Source of the DNA: Fomitopsis serialis
Lineage: Eukaryota; Basidiomycota; Agaricomycetes; Polyporales; Fomitopsidaceae
DNA: 64,000 bases
Direction: 5' to 3'
Assembly (NCBI RefSeq): GCF_022376445.1
Contig: NW_025954961.1
Coordinates: 1,054,001 to 1,118,000, forward strand
Shown here: positions 38,213 to 49,721 of the stretch, one piece after another
Numbering within the stretch: position 1 is the first letter of the stretch
How the letters are laid out: each line of letters starts with the position of its first letter
The notes under the pieces: model-generated
The model's database searches: none
What the model was told of the DNA's origin: nothing
The model's input: only the letters and a program-made list of their open reading frames with translations
Translations under genes and position numbers: made by a program

Positions 38213-40356
38213 TGGCCACTACGATCATTTCAAAGTTCATGGACGGCATGCCAGCATCTCCGTACGATTGAATGGAGAGACAGACCTAGAACCACGTCAT
38301 CATCCAGCCCTGCGCATTCACTGGCATGCAATGGTGATAAATGAACGAACAAAGTTGCTCCGTCGGTGTGGCCGCCGTACGCTCCCAATGCGCGCCTGCT
38401 ATCAAGTCACCAGTACGTACTGCATGTCTCATAGGATGTCGCGCCGAATCTTGCAAACCATCTTGAGACCACACGGTGGCATGGCCGCTGGCCCGAGACC
38501 CTGTAGGAATTTTTTTCTATACAAGAGGCAACCACATGCGAGGTATTTGAAGTATTCGACTGTCATGAGAGCAATCAAACTTAGGAAAGTACCAAATAAT
38601 CACGCAGATGAACAATGCAGATGTCCTTCATTCCCCGGCGGAAATACCTCCTTAGAGCGGTACATGTAGGGTGCATGACATAGCCCACAGCTCAGCTGCT
38701 GCGCTACCGTCACTTTGCCGTAAGGCTAGTACTGCCTGAGTGCGAATAACTCACCTCGCTGAGCTGCCAGTGGTCCAAACACCGCACGGCCACCCGTTAC
38801 GAAACACCAACCCCTCCCCCTTAGATGCGCGGCTGGGCCACGCACAGTACAGGGCAAGTGATTGGACGGGCAGGTGTCCGTTAGGCTCGCGGAGACTTCT
38901 ACCGCGACGGGCCCCTGCTGCTTCGACTTCGACCGCGCATCAGCTTCGGAACGCCACAAAGGTGCTGGCGACGAAAAAGGCAAGTGTGGCCGGACGGTGA
39001 AATGGCGAGAAATGATGCCGGAGGTGTCAGAGGTCTGGCTGGAGCCGGGAGAGTGGATACATCATCGTACGGAACGCCCAGGCGCGCGTCGGCGGACTTC
39101 TCTCTGCAGCGCAGCCCGGCCTCTGGCTCCGTGCCAACCTCGAGTACGATCGCGCGACTCGGCACACGAATTCAGTTCGCTGCCTATCCACCGCGCGCGT
39201 AGATACCGAGGCCGTGCCCCTTTACTCCGGGTAGCTGTACTAGCCATAGTGCTTACCTGCGAGTACCGCCCAGTAGCGCGGAAGCAAATTGCAGGCTGGG
39301 TCATTGCTGTTCTGGGTTTAGGCCCTCTTCGAATGCGGCTTCACTGTCAAGAACAGGCCTGATTTTCGTCTTCTCTTCCTCTGATGCTTGGTGGCAACTT
39401 GTATGACTATGCAACGTCATCTAACTTTGTGCAGATCCAGGCCCGTCCAAGTGGCAAGCGTGTAAGCACGCATATCTTATCGATATACTTATTTGCTAAC
39501 GCACGTCTGAACGCCGGACGTCTGGCTATAGAAGTACTTCGAAGGGCCTGCACTGCAGCCCTCGATGCTTCGGTCGCTGGGAGCGCTCGCGCCTCGGGCG
39601 CGTGTCTGGCATTGGTCAAATTCGGGGTGGGGCTTAGTTCGGATTTCGAAGCCTCACTGGCAACGGCACCCGGAATCTACTAATACGCACCGGACCTAGT
39701 AAGTAGCATACCCCCAGCGAACGGGGATAACACAGCACGGGCCTGGCGGTAGTGTCTACGACATGCGCTAGCCCTCTGTGACGATTCTTTTGGTGACCAC
39801 CTGGGCATAGTACGACGTTCGGCGGTGTGTGGTCGATCTGCTGTGAGCGTACTGCCTTGCTATTAATAAATCACTGTACATCACAAACTCTGAGCATGGG
39901 CTTCGCCCGGAAAGATCGCGCGGTTTGTATTATGCATCCACGCAAGACGCCGCGGCGGTTGGCCGATGAGCGTTCGACGGGATTTCGCGGAGCGTAATCA
40001 CTACACCAACCATGATGGCCGCTGGGACATTGAGCGCGCAAGGAGAGCTCGGACCTAAGTTTGCAATCATGTCGACCGGGGGCAGCACCGTTGTACTATC
40101 AGAGCCACTTACCTCGCCCGGTTGAGCACAGTGCAATACACAAACGCACTCCACTGCCCCGCACGTCAGAGCACGACCAAATTCGAGACGCAATACATTT
40201 TCGGGTTCCCAGCGGCAGGACATAATCACGAGGCGGATAGAATGCTTTGAGGAGTCAGAGGACGTGGGTATCTCCAAAAATACAGTAGCTCGGAGGCGGG
40301 GTATCCAGCATGCGGTGGGAGGAGCAGCCGACGACGAGTGGTATGTGAGCAAGACG
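38213..40356. other. Unassigned 2.1 kb
   Basis: Several open frames (for example 38190-38669, 39384-39683 and 38862-39362, all plus strand) without motifs or splice support. The 3' region of the Tctex1 gene lies at the right end. No repeats or RNA genes seen. Confidence 0.35.
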
Positions 40357-40987
40357 TCATATTGTCCGTATGGCGAAGGCGACACATGTGCAGACAATAG
40401 AATTCTGTCAGAGGGTATGTCGACGTCAACGTTCGGAGCCGAGCACAGAGAGTAATCAGGGACACGAACATTCACGAACATCTCTCGTGCGACCGCGTCC
40501 GAGTCTTCCCAATGACATGCCATGTCAGCCCTAGGCAAGGCCAGCGGTCAGTACCGGTGTCGGTAAGTGGCAGGGACCTGCTCACCTGCCGCCTTGGCCC
40601 AGATTTTCCTGTAGTTGTGTCATAACAATGTATTTGCTGTACAAAGCCTAGGCTCAGCAGCCGTGGCATACTCCAATGAGTGGTGGCTTACAATCCTCTA
40701 GGCTGGATCTCTGCGGGGCAGCAGTGGATCAGCTCTCTTCCCTCATAGGAATATGCGCAACTACACGCACCAATCGCTCGCTCCTTCACCCGCTCGCCAA
40801 TCTCCTTCGTCCACGCCTTCACTCGGTCGTGGTCCTTCTGCTCAGGCCATGTCGCATTCTGCAAGGTCGACTGCACCAGCTTCTTCATGTACGCCTTCAG
40901 CAACTCGGCGTCGAACGTGGGGCGCGGTGATGTCGCTCCCGAGCGAGGTGTAGGCGGGGAGCGCAATCCAGAGGCTATGGTCGCCAT
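40357..40987 (-). CDS. Dynein light chain, Tctex1 (DYNLT) type
   Basis: This is an accessory light chain of cytoplasmic dynein that binds intermediate chains and cargo. Five exons (40987-40771, 40710-40692, 40636-40586, 40530-40470, 40404-40357) give 131 residues in one frame. A short Ser/Pro-rich start (MATIASGLRS) precedes PTFDAELLKAYMKKLVQSTL, WTKEIGERVKERAIEIQPRG, FKYIVMTQLQENLGQGGRAD, CHWEDSDAVAREMFVN and the terminal strand IVCTCVAFAIRTI before TGA. This is the full Tctex1 fold. The second exon is only 19 nt. The gene is head-to-head with PEX11 (230 bp apart). No frame breaks. Confidence 0.93.
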
Positions 40988-41217
40988 GCAGCAGCGAGAG
41001 TGGCAGCAACTGTTACTGAGGAGGCTGAGAGAAGGCCACTGCGCCACAGCCAAACGCGGGGCGCCCATGACCAGCGCGATCTCGGGCACGTGGCACGCGT
41101 CGACTGGCGTTTCTCGCAGGCCCGCGCGCAGTGCACAGGCGGTGGCGGTCGCGGACACGGCGTCCTCGTCTCTCATCCACGGTCTCAAGACGCTCAGACG
41201 GCGCCCCCGCATCGAGC
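40988..41217. promoter_or_regulatory. Shared Tctex1/PEX11 divergent promoter region
   Basis: Only 230 bp separate the two start codons of divergent genes, so both leaders and any core promoters must lie here. No clear TATA box was seen. Confidence 0.5.
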
Positions 41218-42636
41218 ATGTCGTCCATCTCGTTCCCGAGCAACAACTCGAGCTTCATCTCGGGCGCGTCGTCCTTCGAGCACGACGAGCACAGTCACAC
41301 GCCGTCGTTCGACAACGTCTCGGATGCGTTCCACATGAACCCGCTCTCGGCCCACCCGCCGCGCACGCCCCGCCCCTCGACCGGCATGGGCTCGTCCGTG
41401 TACGGCACGGAGGTGTATCACAAGCTGGACGAGACCCCGGAGACGAAGACGACGTACGAGGAGGACTCGGAGGATGAGGACGACAAGGCGCGCGCGGAGG
41501 CGGAGGGGAAGGTCAGGAAGGAGGAGATCTGGAGGGACCTGTTTACGACGAGCAATGGGCGCGACAAAGCTCTTGTGCGTTCTGTCATACCGTTGTACCG
41601 CTAGTGCGTATTGACCGTGGGGTGTGTCCGGTGAACAGAAAATCATGCAGTACTCTCTGCGGTTGTACCTGGTATTTCATAGTGGCGTAACAGCAACGTC
41701 CCTCCTAAAGAACAGGAAGTCATCATCGTGGGAGGCGGACATATTGAAGCGATTTGAGTCCACTGCGAATGGCTTCTCGCTCACGAGGTCCGTGGTTGTG
41801 TCCAATTGCCCTGCGTTCCATCTGATTCCTTATAGACGGTGCCTTATCCTCTTCAACTGGCTCGTGCCACTAACATCAATCATGGAGCAGCACAACAACG
41901 CTGCGGTGAGCGGCGGGGACTCATCACGTAAAGGGAAAAGCAAGCCCCTTCTACATACGCTGTTGAACTCGCCGCCGCCAGTCCTGCTAGACCTTCTGTG
42001 CGGTGCCGCGGACGATGTCTACACGTTCCACAGGCTAGGCATGCTCGGTCCGAAGCTGGGCGAGCGCGCCGGCCGTGTAGCGGACTGGTGTTGGTTCGCG
42101 GGTACGCTCGTCAACCTTGTCGAGAACACCGTGGAGAGGAGCGTGCTTCTCAACCTGCAGCATGAAGGTGCGTCCTCACTACTTGGCCATGTGATTTGAC
42201 TGACTTGGGTGGATCGCGACGTGCAGTCGAATCAAGGCTGTACAAAGAATCGATGTCGGGGCAGACGGCAAAGTCGAATCCGACAGCGAACAGGATCGAC
42301 GACAAGGAGCTGTCGCGGCTGCAGAAGCAGGACTTCTGGATCCAGGTAACGAGGTTCAAGCTGCTCATGGACCTCATCTTTGTCTGTGAGTGTCTTCGCC
42401 CGGCTCGTCACATGCCAGGCCCGCGGAAGATGGACTGACGATCCGCAGCGTATAACGTCTTCCGCCTGAACCGGGCGAAGCGTCCGGTCCAGACCATCAC
42501 AGGCTTGACTGCGGCCTTTCTCAGGTGCGTGTCTCTTTATGTCATGCACCGCAGCTACTCAACATATAGCGCATGCAGCACTGCAAAGCTGTACGATCGT
42601 CATAAGACTGTACTGATAAAGGCGGCCAAGCATTGA
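41218..42636 (+). CDS. PEX11: Peroxisome-division protein, PEX11 family
   Basis: This is a peroxisomal membrane protein that elongates and helps divide peroxisomes. After a Ser/acidic N-terminal part (MSSISFPSNNSSF..TKTTYEEDSEDEDD) come KIMQYSLRLYLVFHSGV, the ILKRFESTANGFSLTRRCLI block, LLDLLCGAADDVYTFHRLGM, a central hydrophobic stretch RVADWCWFAGTLVNLVENTV, and after two more introns FKLLMDLIFVSYNVFRLNRA and the end STAKLYDRHKTVLIKAAKH before TGA 42634-42636. All introns (donors near 41574, 41788, 42167, 42388 and 42524) are canonical and in phase. The extended acidic N-terminus is longer than in yeast Pex11 and recalls the fungal PEX11C branch. No frame breaks. Confidence 0.88.
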
Positions 42637-42937
42637 GGCAGATGGATATATACCCTCCCCCCAGCTATTGTGTTCCTATCATACATCTGCATATTCGCCG
42701 GGCCTTACGGTATGCTTGAGTTATAGTGCGGTTGCTAATATATGGAATGGCCTTGGATACATAGACATCGTCGTGCGTTGCCATCCAACAGTGACAGCAC
42801 CCTGTGGTCCACCCACAGACGTGCCTGGTCGGCGGACAAGTAAATGAAGGTGAGGGTGCTGACATTCCTCCGGATACGACACTTTCTCGCAGATGACATA
42901 CCGCCGCATCTCGCCTCCAGTGCTATCTCAACGCACA
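42637..42937. other. Convergent 3' intergenic, no gene seen
   Basis: About 300 bp between the 3' ends of two convergent genes. Contains nothing recognisable beyond untranslated sequence. Confidence 0.45.
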
Positions 42938-43409
42938 CTACCATAACCACCACCCCGATCTGCTCGCACTGCTGTCCGGAGACCCGACTAGTGTACCAAT
43001 TTCTGCCGTCGACTGCACTCTCCGCAAGGTCTCAATTTCCTCTTCCAAGGCGTTCACCCGGGCGCGCGCTTCCTCGAGGAATTTTTCGTGCGAGAGGTGA
43101 GCCTGTGCGAGGCGCAAACCCTGCGGATCCGGTTCATGTGGGAATCACTCGTAAGCTGGGAAGCCGCACCAAGTATACCGCAGAACCGAGGAGGGCGATG
43201 GGTATCATGCCCGGAACGAGGTCGGAGTAGAGTTGTGCATGGCGCGAGGGAGTCTTGTCGGACGCGTTGGCACTGTACGGGCGCGAGGGGGCGGCAAGGC
43301 GGGCATGTTTCCTCGCAGGGAGGGAGTGCCGCCACAGGCACGATAGCGGTCGGGGAGACATGAGCACAAGCGCCGGGCGCCTTGACGCGATCGACCCAAA
43401 ATTGGGCAT
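42938..43409 (-). CDS. Small mitochondrial membrane protein with coiled coil, unknown function
   Basis: Two exons spliced over a GT..AG intron (donor after VYL near 43170, acceptor near 43118). The N-terminal 60 residues (MPNFGSIASRRPALVLMSPR, HSLPARKHARLAAPSRPYSA) are basic, Ser/Ala-rich and lack acidic residues apart from none in the first 45, as in a mitochondrial presequence. Then comes LYSDLVPGMIPIALLGSAVY, one likely transmembrane helix, followed after the splice by GLRLAQAHLSHEKFLEEARA, RVNALEEEIETLRR, a short coiled coil. The end is SGWWLW and TAG. I recognise no named family; a small inner-membrane assembly or organising factor is a guess from architecture only. Head-to-head with the TVP38 gene. 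Confidence 0.7.
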
Positions 43410-43628
43410 GCACGTGGCTGGCGAGGACCGAGGCCTTCGCCCAGATGGGACCGGACGTCACACACGGCGGACGCGCGCTCTCCACAGCCACACGTCTTGG
43501 CGGGTGGCTTGATGTCCCCCTTGTGCCCTTGGCCGGTCAGATGCGGCCACAGCGAGGCCAGCGGCGCCACATGACGGTCGGGGTGCATCCTGCATCGATG
43601 GCTGTGGTGTCCCTCAGCGAACGCAGAC

Positions 43629-43638
43629 TATATAAAAG
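43629..43638 (+). promoter_or_regulatory. TATA box, probable, of the TVP38 gene
   Basis: TATATAAAAG is a close match to the consensus, 283 bp before the ATG at 43921 and in the spacer between two divergent genes. It would imply a leader of about 250 nt. Confidence 0.45.
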
Positions 43639-43920
43639 GCGGGGGGAAGCGCGATTCGCGTGGTCTATTAAAGGCAGCCTACCGACGGACCGACGGAAAT
43701 TCTGCCGGCGCAGTCGCCTCAGATCAATCACAGGCGCCCGGGGGACCAAAGAGGCACGGTCTCCGTGGGAACTCTGCCAGTACTACATTTCGTCGCTCGC
43801 CCGCCACCGCCTCCTTTCCCCAGGCCTCTTCGTCCGAGTGGTCTCATTTCCGTTCCTCGACTTGGGCTGCCCTCACTTACTCCGCCCACCTCGCCCAACG
43901 ATCCATCCGGCTGGTATCCA

Positions 43921-45271
43921 ATGGACGCATCGCACTCTCAGCAACACCCCCGGCCTGGACAGCCCGCCCGCGTCCTCCACTTCTTATCGGGCACCCCCTC
44001 GCGGCCTTCCTCTCCTGCCCGTTCCTCCCGCTCGCCAGCACAATCTGCACCGGTGGAATACTCCATGCACGAGAAGAGGAGCGAGAAGGCCCCGTTTGAC
44101 GCGCCCCCGTACGCGGCCGGCCAACAGTCGCGGTGTTCACAATGTCAGTGCGCGCATCCGGAACCCCCTCTCCCTCCTCGTTCAGCGTCCCTCCACCCAC
44201 CAATGCACTCTGCGCGACCGTCACTACCACCAACCCTCCTTGCGACTTCCTCCCCTCTCGCTGCCTCGAGCTGGACAGCGACAACACCCACCTACACGCG
44301 TCCACGAGGACTACGGATAGTTAACCTACTGAAGCCTTGGACGCCAGTAATTCTGTATGCTTTGACGAGTCTCGCGTTCCTGGTCGCAATCAGCTTTTGG
44401 AAAGTCGAGGTCTTTGCGGGTACGTGTGGTAACATATCGCTTCACTTCTCCGCGAAGTTGACACAGCCCCCATACAGGCCTCGACGCCCTTGCACATTGG
44501 TTGCAGTCCGATCTATACTTAGGTTATGCCGTAATCTCTTCCTCGTCTTCGTGACTACGTTCCGTGAGTACTCGTAGTATTGACCGGGTCACCGATATTG
44601 ACTGGCTGATACCCGTTAGCCCCCATGCCGCTGTACTCAACACTCATTATACTCTCTGGCTATACCTTCGGGGCTTGGACTGGCGCTGTCCTCTCCTACT
44701 TCGCTTCACTGGCTGGCGCCGTCGTTGTATTCTCTATGTCTCGCACTTTCTTACGCCAACAAATCTCGCGATGGCTCTCATGCACTGTTACGATCCAGCG
44801 GGTAGTGCGGGTGGTAGAGAAGCGACCACAGCTTCTCTTTCTGATCCGCCTCGCCCCTACCCGTACAACGTCATGAACTGTCTGCTCGCGGCGGCACCCA
44901 GCCTTACGTTCCGCACGTACTTCATGTGCACCGCGCTCTCGCTCTTCAAGCTCATCATCCACACGACGATTGGCGCGTCCATCCACTCGTTCGCGGAGTA
45001 CCATGTGAAGCCGGGTGCGCACGACAGCGACAGCGAGAACAACCTCGGCCGCTACTCCTCCATCGCAGGCATCGCGCTTTGCGTCGGCGTCTTCGTCTAC
45101 ATCTCCGTCATCACGCGGAGAGCCGTGAACGAGGAGCTGGAGGACGACGACGCGATGGTTGACGGCGAGGAGCGGATAGCCTTCCTCAGCGGTGCAGGCG
45201 CCAGCACCGACGACCTCGAGGCGCAGATGGTCGAGAGACCAACTTCGCCTCTGCCAGTGACGAGCCAGTGA
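43921..45271 (+). CDS. TVP38: Golgi membrane protein, TVP38/TMEM64 (SNARE-associated, DedA/VTT) family
   Basis: This multi-pass protein of Golgi or endosomal membranes belongs to the VTT/DedA family, whose members include lipid scramblases. A long Pro/Ser-rich cytosolic N-terminus precedes the first helix (PVILYALTSLAFLVAISFW). Then come LAHWLQSDLYLGYAVI, PPMPLYSTLIILSGYTFGAW and SYFASLAGAVVVFSMSRTFL, the family core with its re-entrant region, FLIRLAPYPYNVMNCLLAAA, and the last helix IAGIALCVGVFVYISVITRR, followed by an acidic tail. Stop TGA 45269-45271. Two single-base dropouts must be assumed: near 44536 (VI to LFLVFVTTFP) and near 44856 (LAP to YPYN, a C run). Both positions are inside the most conserved part. 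Confidence 0.85.
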
Positions 45272-46820
45272 GCTCCGGACATTCAGGATACGGACTTCGA
45301 TGTGTGTTATAGTTGCCTCCTCATGTTACAGTATAGTTCGCGCCGCTTGGTTCACGCAGGCGCGGGAGGTCGGACTCCAGTAATAGTCGCATGCCGTTGG
45401 TAGTGCGTCGGACACTTTCCGTGTCGCTCTTGTACGTATACAGACAGATACAGTAGTTAGCTAGTTCGCCCGCCTTTCTTCGTTTTTGCCAGTCACTCGC
45501 ACATGTACAAGAGTCGCTCTTTTTGCTGTGGAATAGACAGTCGCTGATTGGTCCGCGAGGGGTGGGTTCGACGAACCCTCCCCTCGGAGAGACCGACGTT
45601 TTGGTGTTCATTGTTGCCTGATCGAGAAGAGCGCGATCGTCATGGTGAGGGTCCATGACATGCTGTCAGATGCTGTCAGTGCGTGATGTTCTGTGCGAGG
45701 AATCGCTGTCAAGCTCTCCATAGAACCGAGGCTCGGAGAAGACGTCGGCATGTCTCGTTCGACCCTTGGGTACAGTTCGGCGTTCGTGCTGTCTGCTTAT
45801 CAGGCGCGGATGGTCACTCGCACAATGAAGTCACGTAAAGTTTGTGTAAAGCGAGACCCTGACGAAGGCCTGATACGCTCAATCAGACACTCCGCCAGAA
45901 TGCAGCGCTGCAGCTACTTAGGTGAGGGAGGCAGCCTCACGAGGGGCTGAGCTGCGAGAGCGGTCCGCCTCGGGCATGTAACCTGCCTGCGATGTAGCCC
46001 ATATCATCGTAAATTGTGGATACTCCCTCACGACCTCCGCCAAGTAACCGGAGGGCCGAACAGCGGATGACAAGGAGCCTGTCACTACGATTGCCGCGAA
46101 GTGTGCGTTAGCACTTTGTGCCACGATCGCATCTTGAGGTTTGCACCCTGCCCGGTGCCCGGCGCGATTACGTGCGAGGCGTCGAGTCGTCGTGGGGGAC
46201 ACGGCAGAACTTCCGAGCATGGTCAGAAGACCGGAACCCCGCCAGACATGTTGACAGTGACTTTGAACACGGGGCGGGGCGGGGAACGTGCCATGTGCTC
46301 GCAGAGAAGAGACGGCCCTTCTGCGAAGGCGGGAGACGCGTGAAGTCGTTCTCAGAGCGTGCTAAGGCCGTTGGGTTGATGTTGAACGTTGTGCGCTGGG
46401 ACGAACGCGACACACTAGAAGGTGCTGCGAAGTCGGTGATAGCACATGCCAGACATGAGCTTGAATCGCCGGAGAGCGTGCACGGATGATGGCCAGGCGA
46501 GAAGGGTTGGATTGGTGTGGCCCTCGCGTGAGATCATCTCTGCGGAGGTTGTGTGCATCTGCGGAGTTGTGTGTGCTCACAGAAGCTCGCGAAGTACAGA
46601 CTCGGTGAAGGTTAAGAGGTTTGCAAGCATTGACCAGCTGACAATGGATTCAATCATGTTGTCGACCTTCAAAGCATGTGGGTTTCCGTTGCAGGTGCGG
46701 TCATGGTGAGTGGCCCATCCCAATGCACAAGATTGCGGCTAGGAGACGTAAAGAGAAAGTGTTACAACATGACGATTCTTCTCGCAAAACTACTACCTGG
46801 CGTTTGCCTGGCGTCCTCAC
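45272..46820. other. Intergenic 1.5 kb, no firm gene
   Basis: Contains the TVP38 3' side and the Rdx 3' side. A 100-codon minus-strand frame at 45918-46220 (AHFAAIVVTGSLSSAV, VVREYPQFTMIWATSQ) and a 123-codon plus-strand frame at 46118-46489 look partly coding but overlap each other, and neither has a recognised motif. Confidence 0.35.
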
Positions 46821-47460
46821 TCATGACTTCTGTTCCGCATGCTTGTCAGAGTGTCCGAGCGACTTTCCCGGCTGGATGCGATCGCGGACGCGCTGCTTCT
46901 GAAATCATTACCTCAATTCAGTCGGTGGGTTCCTCACACAATACGTAACAGCTACGCACCAAAGCTTTGAGCTCTGGGAACCCGCCCTCGATCTTCCTGT
47001 CCCAAACGAGGTTCGGTGGCTGGCCCTCTAAGAACAGCCATACGCGGAAGCGGCCTCCCGTCTCCTCAGAGTTCAGTGGGAGGATCTGACGGCCTTCAGG
47101 GATGGCGTAGGGAACGTCAGAAAGAGCTCGGTGGACACCCACGTTGCTCGATGAAGCCTGCATCAAGCTATGTGAGATCTGCTATCACCGACGGCGCTGG
47201 GAAAGCTCACCAGCGGCACTATAAAGGCATTCGTTGATATTGAGTTCACTTCGTCTTCGGTTCAGATGGCTTCTATGTGCTCACGCGGTCGCAGAATTCG
47301 ATGATTATGCTTGGTTCTGGAAGGGCGTCGGCGGTACGAACGTTGTCGGGTCTAAGGGGTCATGCTGCTTCACTAGATGTGGCTCTGGACTGGCAGCGAC
47401 AGCCTGAGGGCCCTCCGGTGTCTCCGTGATGCAGTCGACGCAAATGCCAGGGTCAGCCAT
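46821..47460 (-). CDS. Rdx family (selenoprotein W-like, thioredoxin-fold) protein
   Basis: This is a small cytosolic redox protein of the SelW/Rdx group, with a CxxC in place of the CxxU of selenoproteins. Four exons (47460-47285, 47218-47211, 47157-46960, 46898-46821) give MADPGICVDCITETPEG, an Ala/Pro-rich linker, IIIEFCDRCRWLHRATWVST, ELFLTFPTPSLKAV, GGRFRVWLFLEG, VWDRKIEGGFPELKALKQRV and RIQPGKSLGHSD before a short basic tail. The second exon is 8 nt (TGCCGCTG on the minus strand) and encodes the second Cys of the CxxC plus Arg and part of Trp. Two single bases are missing, near 47320 and near 47088; adding them makes the coding length divisible by three (462). It is head-to-head with the Pch2 gene (336 bp). 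Confidence 0.83.
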
Positions 47461-47796
47461 GAAATTGTGAATCTTGAGAGTACTTGGTATGTGCGAGCTT
47501 GCGAGTGAGTTAATAGCGTTAAAACGAAAGCGAGGATGGCTGGATGGGCGTTATGTCATCGACTGGCACTCGAGCGATCTTCGACCCGATCGCGTATCCA
47601 CGTGACGTACCCGCGACGCGCTTCTGACCGGAGTCGGGACGCGTTGTGTACGCGTTGTTGGTTCTTTCAGCCACTAGTTCTGGTTCACATCACTTCCTCA
47701 GCCTGCCTTTGTTTTGTCGTCGATTTTCACTCACTACCTTGAAGCACTGTCATTTCCAAGTCTTTGGAGGTAAAAATAGATCGACACCTATCCAGG
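47461..47796. promoter_or_regulatory. Divergent spacer between Rdx and Pch2/TRIP13
   Basis: 336 bp between two divergent start codons; both promoters must lie here. A pyrimidine-rich segment (about 47700-47760) precedes the Pch2 start. No consensus site was identified with confidence. Confidence 0.4.
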
Positions 47797-49721
47797 ATGG
47801 AACGAGAGCAGGATTTCTCCATGGCATCCGCGTCAGCTTCTCCAGAAGCCGCGAGCCCACCAACTATATGGCCAGTTCATAGTGAGTACGGTGGCTCGGC
47901 TTCTGATAACCTCAAGACACCTTGTACTCACTGTATGCTCAGTCGAAGTTCGAGTGGCCCCTACAGCCACGTCCCGATTCGACACCATCCGCAACGCTGT
48001 CCATACTTACATCACATCCTCCTTCAGCCACCTCTACTTGCCATCCGTAATAACCGGCTGGGACGACGTGGCTCTACTGGCCTCCTCAGTCTCGGAATCG
48101 CTGCATCCGAGTCCTCCTGCCCATCCACCTCGCTTCCCATTGAGCGAATTGCACTGCAGATCCATGTCTACCAGCCATCCGACGCGGATGCGTTCGAGGA
48201 ACTCGCGAGCGGAAATGGACGGGGAGATGGAGAGAAATCATGGCGCGAGTGTATGCGAGCTACCTGCGCTGGCTTGGGAGGGCCTGTGGGAGAGCTTGAT
48301 CTACTCGGACGACATCAAGTCAAAGCTGCTCGACTACATCTATGCTACTGTGATCTTCAGTGACGCGGACGTCGACTGTGAGCGGTCATATTCGCTCCTC
48401 TGTAGCTCGAGCTGACTCCCGTGTTAGTCAATGTTGTCTCGTGGAACCGGGTGGTCCTCTTGCATGGTCCACCAGGTACCGGTAAGACGTCGCTTTGCCG
48501 TGCGTTGGCCAAAAGCTTTCAATCCGCCTATCACACAGGCACGTACATCCTAGCATCGCTCGTGTATGCTGACCAACGTGCAACCGTCACATATGCAGAT
48601 ATGCGCATTCACGATTGCTCGAGATCAACTCCCATTCTTTGTTCTCTCGCTGGTTCTCTGAGTCGGGCAAGCTCGTGCAACGGCTTTCAGCAGCGTATGG
48701 AGATGGTCGAGGATGAAGATACCTTTGTCATTGTCCTCATTGGTATGTGTTACGTACCGTGATACTGTACGAAGCTGACTTCACATAATAGACGAGGTTG
48801 AGTCTCTGACAGCTGCTCGAGCGGGTGCAATGGCAGGAACAGAACCCTCGGACGCCCTTCGCGTAGTCAATGCTCTACTGACGCAACTGGACAAATTGAA
48901 GCACAAGAAGAACGTTCTTGTCATGTCCACAAGCAATCTCGCTAAAGCTATTGGTCAGTCCTCCAGTCCTGGTGTATAATATGACTAACCGAAAGTGCCA
49001 CCGCAGACTCGGCCTTTGTCGACCGTGCGGATATTGTGCAATATGTGGATCTTCCTCCTCGTGAAGCGATATACGAGATACTCGGCACTTGCCTCAGAGA
49101 GCTTGTCACGAAAGGCATTGTCGCAGAAGTGGTGAGCAAGCTTTGACCTGCAGTACTCGGCTTCCCTTGGTGGCAAATGCTCATGCGCCTCATCATAGGA
49201 CGTCCCCAGCCTAGCACAGGCTCAATTATACGAGCGGACTGCAGGGTTCCTTCAGACATCCTCCCTTGCGGCAGCGTTGCCGCCACATCCTTCCACAAGC
49301 CAGCCAGCCTCTCAGGCCGCCTCTCGCAGCCTGTCTCAGCAGGCGAACGAACACGCGGCTGACTCGCGGGAACGCTCAAAACACGTCGCACTGAAGTTGC
49401 TCACCCTGGCTGAGAAGTGTAAAGTGCGTGGACAATACTTCTACGTCTGTCCCCGCGCGCATTGACTGACCGACATCACAGAACCAAGGAATGTCTGGAC
49501 GCTCTTTGAGACGTCTACCTGTCCTTGCACACGCTCGACACATTGGAACGCTGCCAATGCCTTCTAGGTCAGCCGTGCAGATCAACGGGGCAACCAAGAC
49601 CAAGAGGAATGGTCTGGCCTCCGAGAAGAAAGGTACAGGTTCCGCAGTCGAGGTGTGGCTCGACGCGATGGAACGCGTCATTGACTCGCAAGCTTTGGAG
49701 AGGGAGCGATTCGAACGGTGA
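47797..49721 (+). CDS. PCH2: Pch2/TRIP13 AAA+ ATPase
   Basis: This AAA+ ATPase remodels HORMA-domain proteins (Hop1, Mad2) in the meiotic and spindle checkpoints. The N-terminal part has [40 protein letters not shown], and [12 protein letters not shown] leading to [20 protein letters not shown]. The Walker A is [17 protein letters not shown]; then [32 protein letters not shown], Walker B VIVLIDEVESL followed by the [20 protein letters not shown] loop, [10 protein letters not shown] and [19 protein letters not shown] with the Arg finger region. The C-terminal part ends [20 protein letters not shown] and TGA. One intron (48539-48598) appears to be GC-AG. Five indels must be assumed: missing bases near 48154, 48510, 48686 and 48697, and an extra A near 48237 that restores the frame after the first. 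All flanking sequence is strongly conserved. Confidence 0.88.

Noticed and set aside
43382..44320. 312-codon plus-strand frame overlapping the TVP38 N-terminus
   Set aside because: Different frame from the conserved TVP38 helices and Pro/Arg-rich without motif; the TVP38 frame continues into recognised domain sequence.
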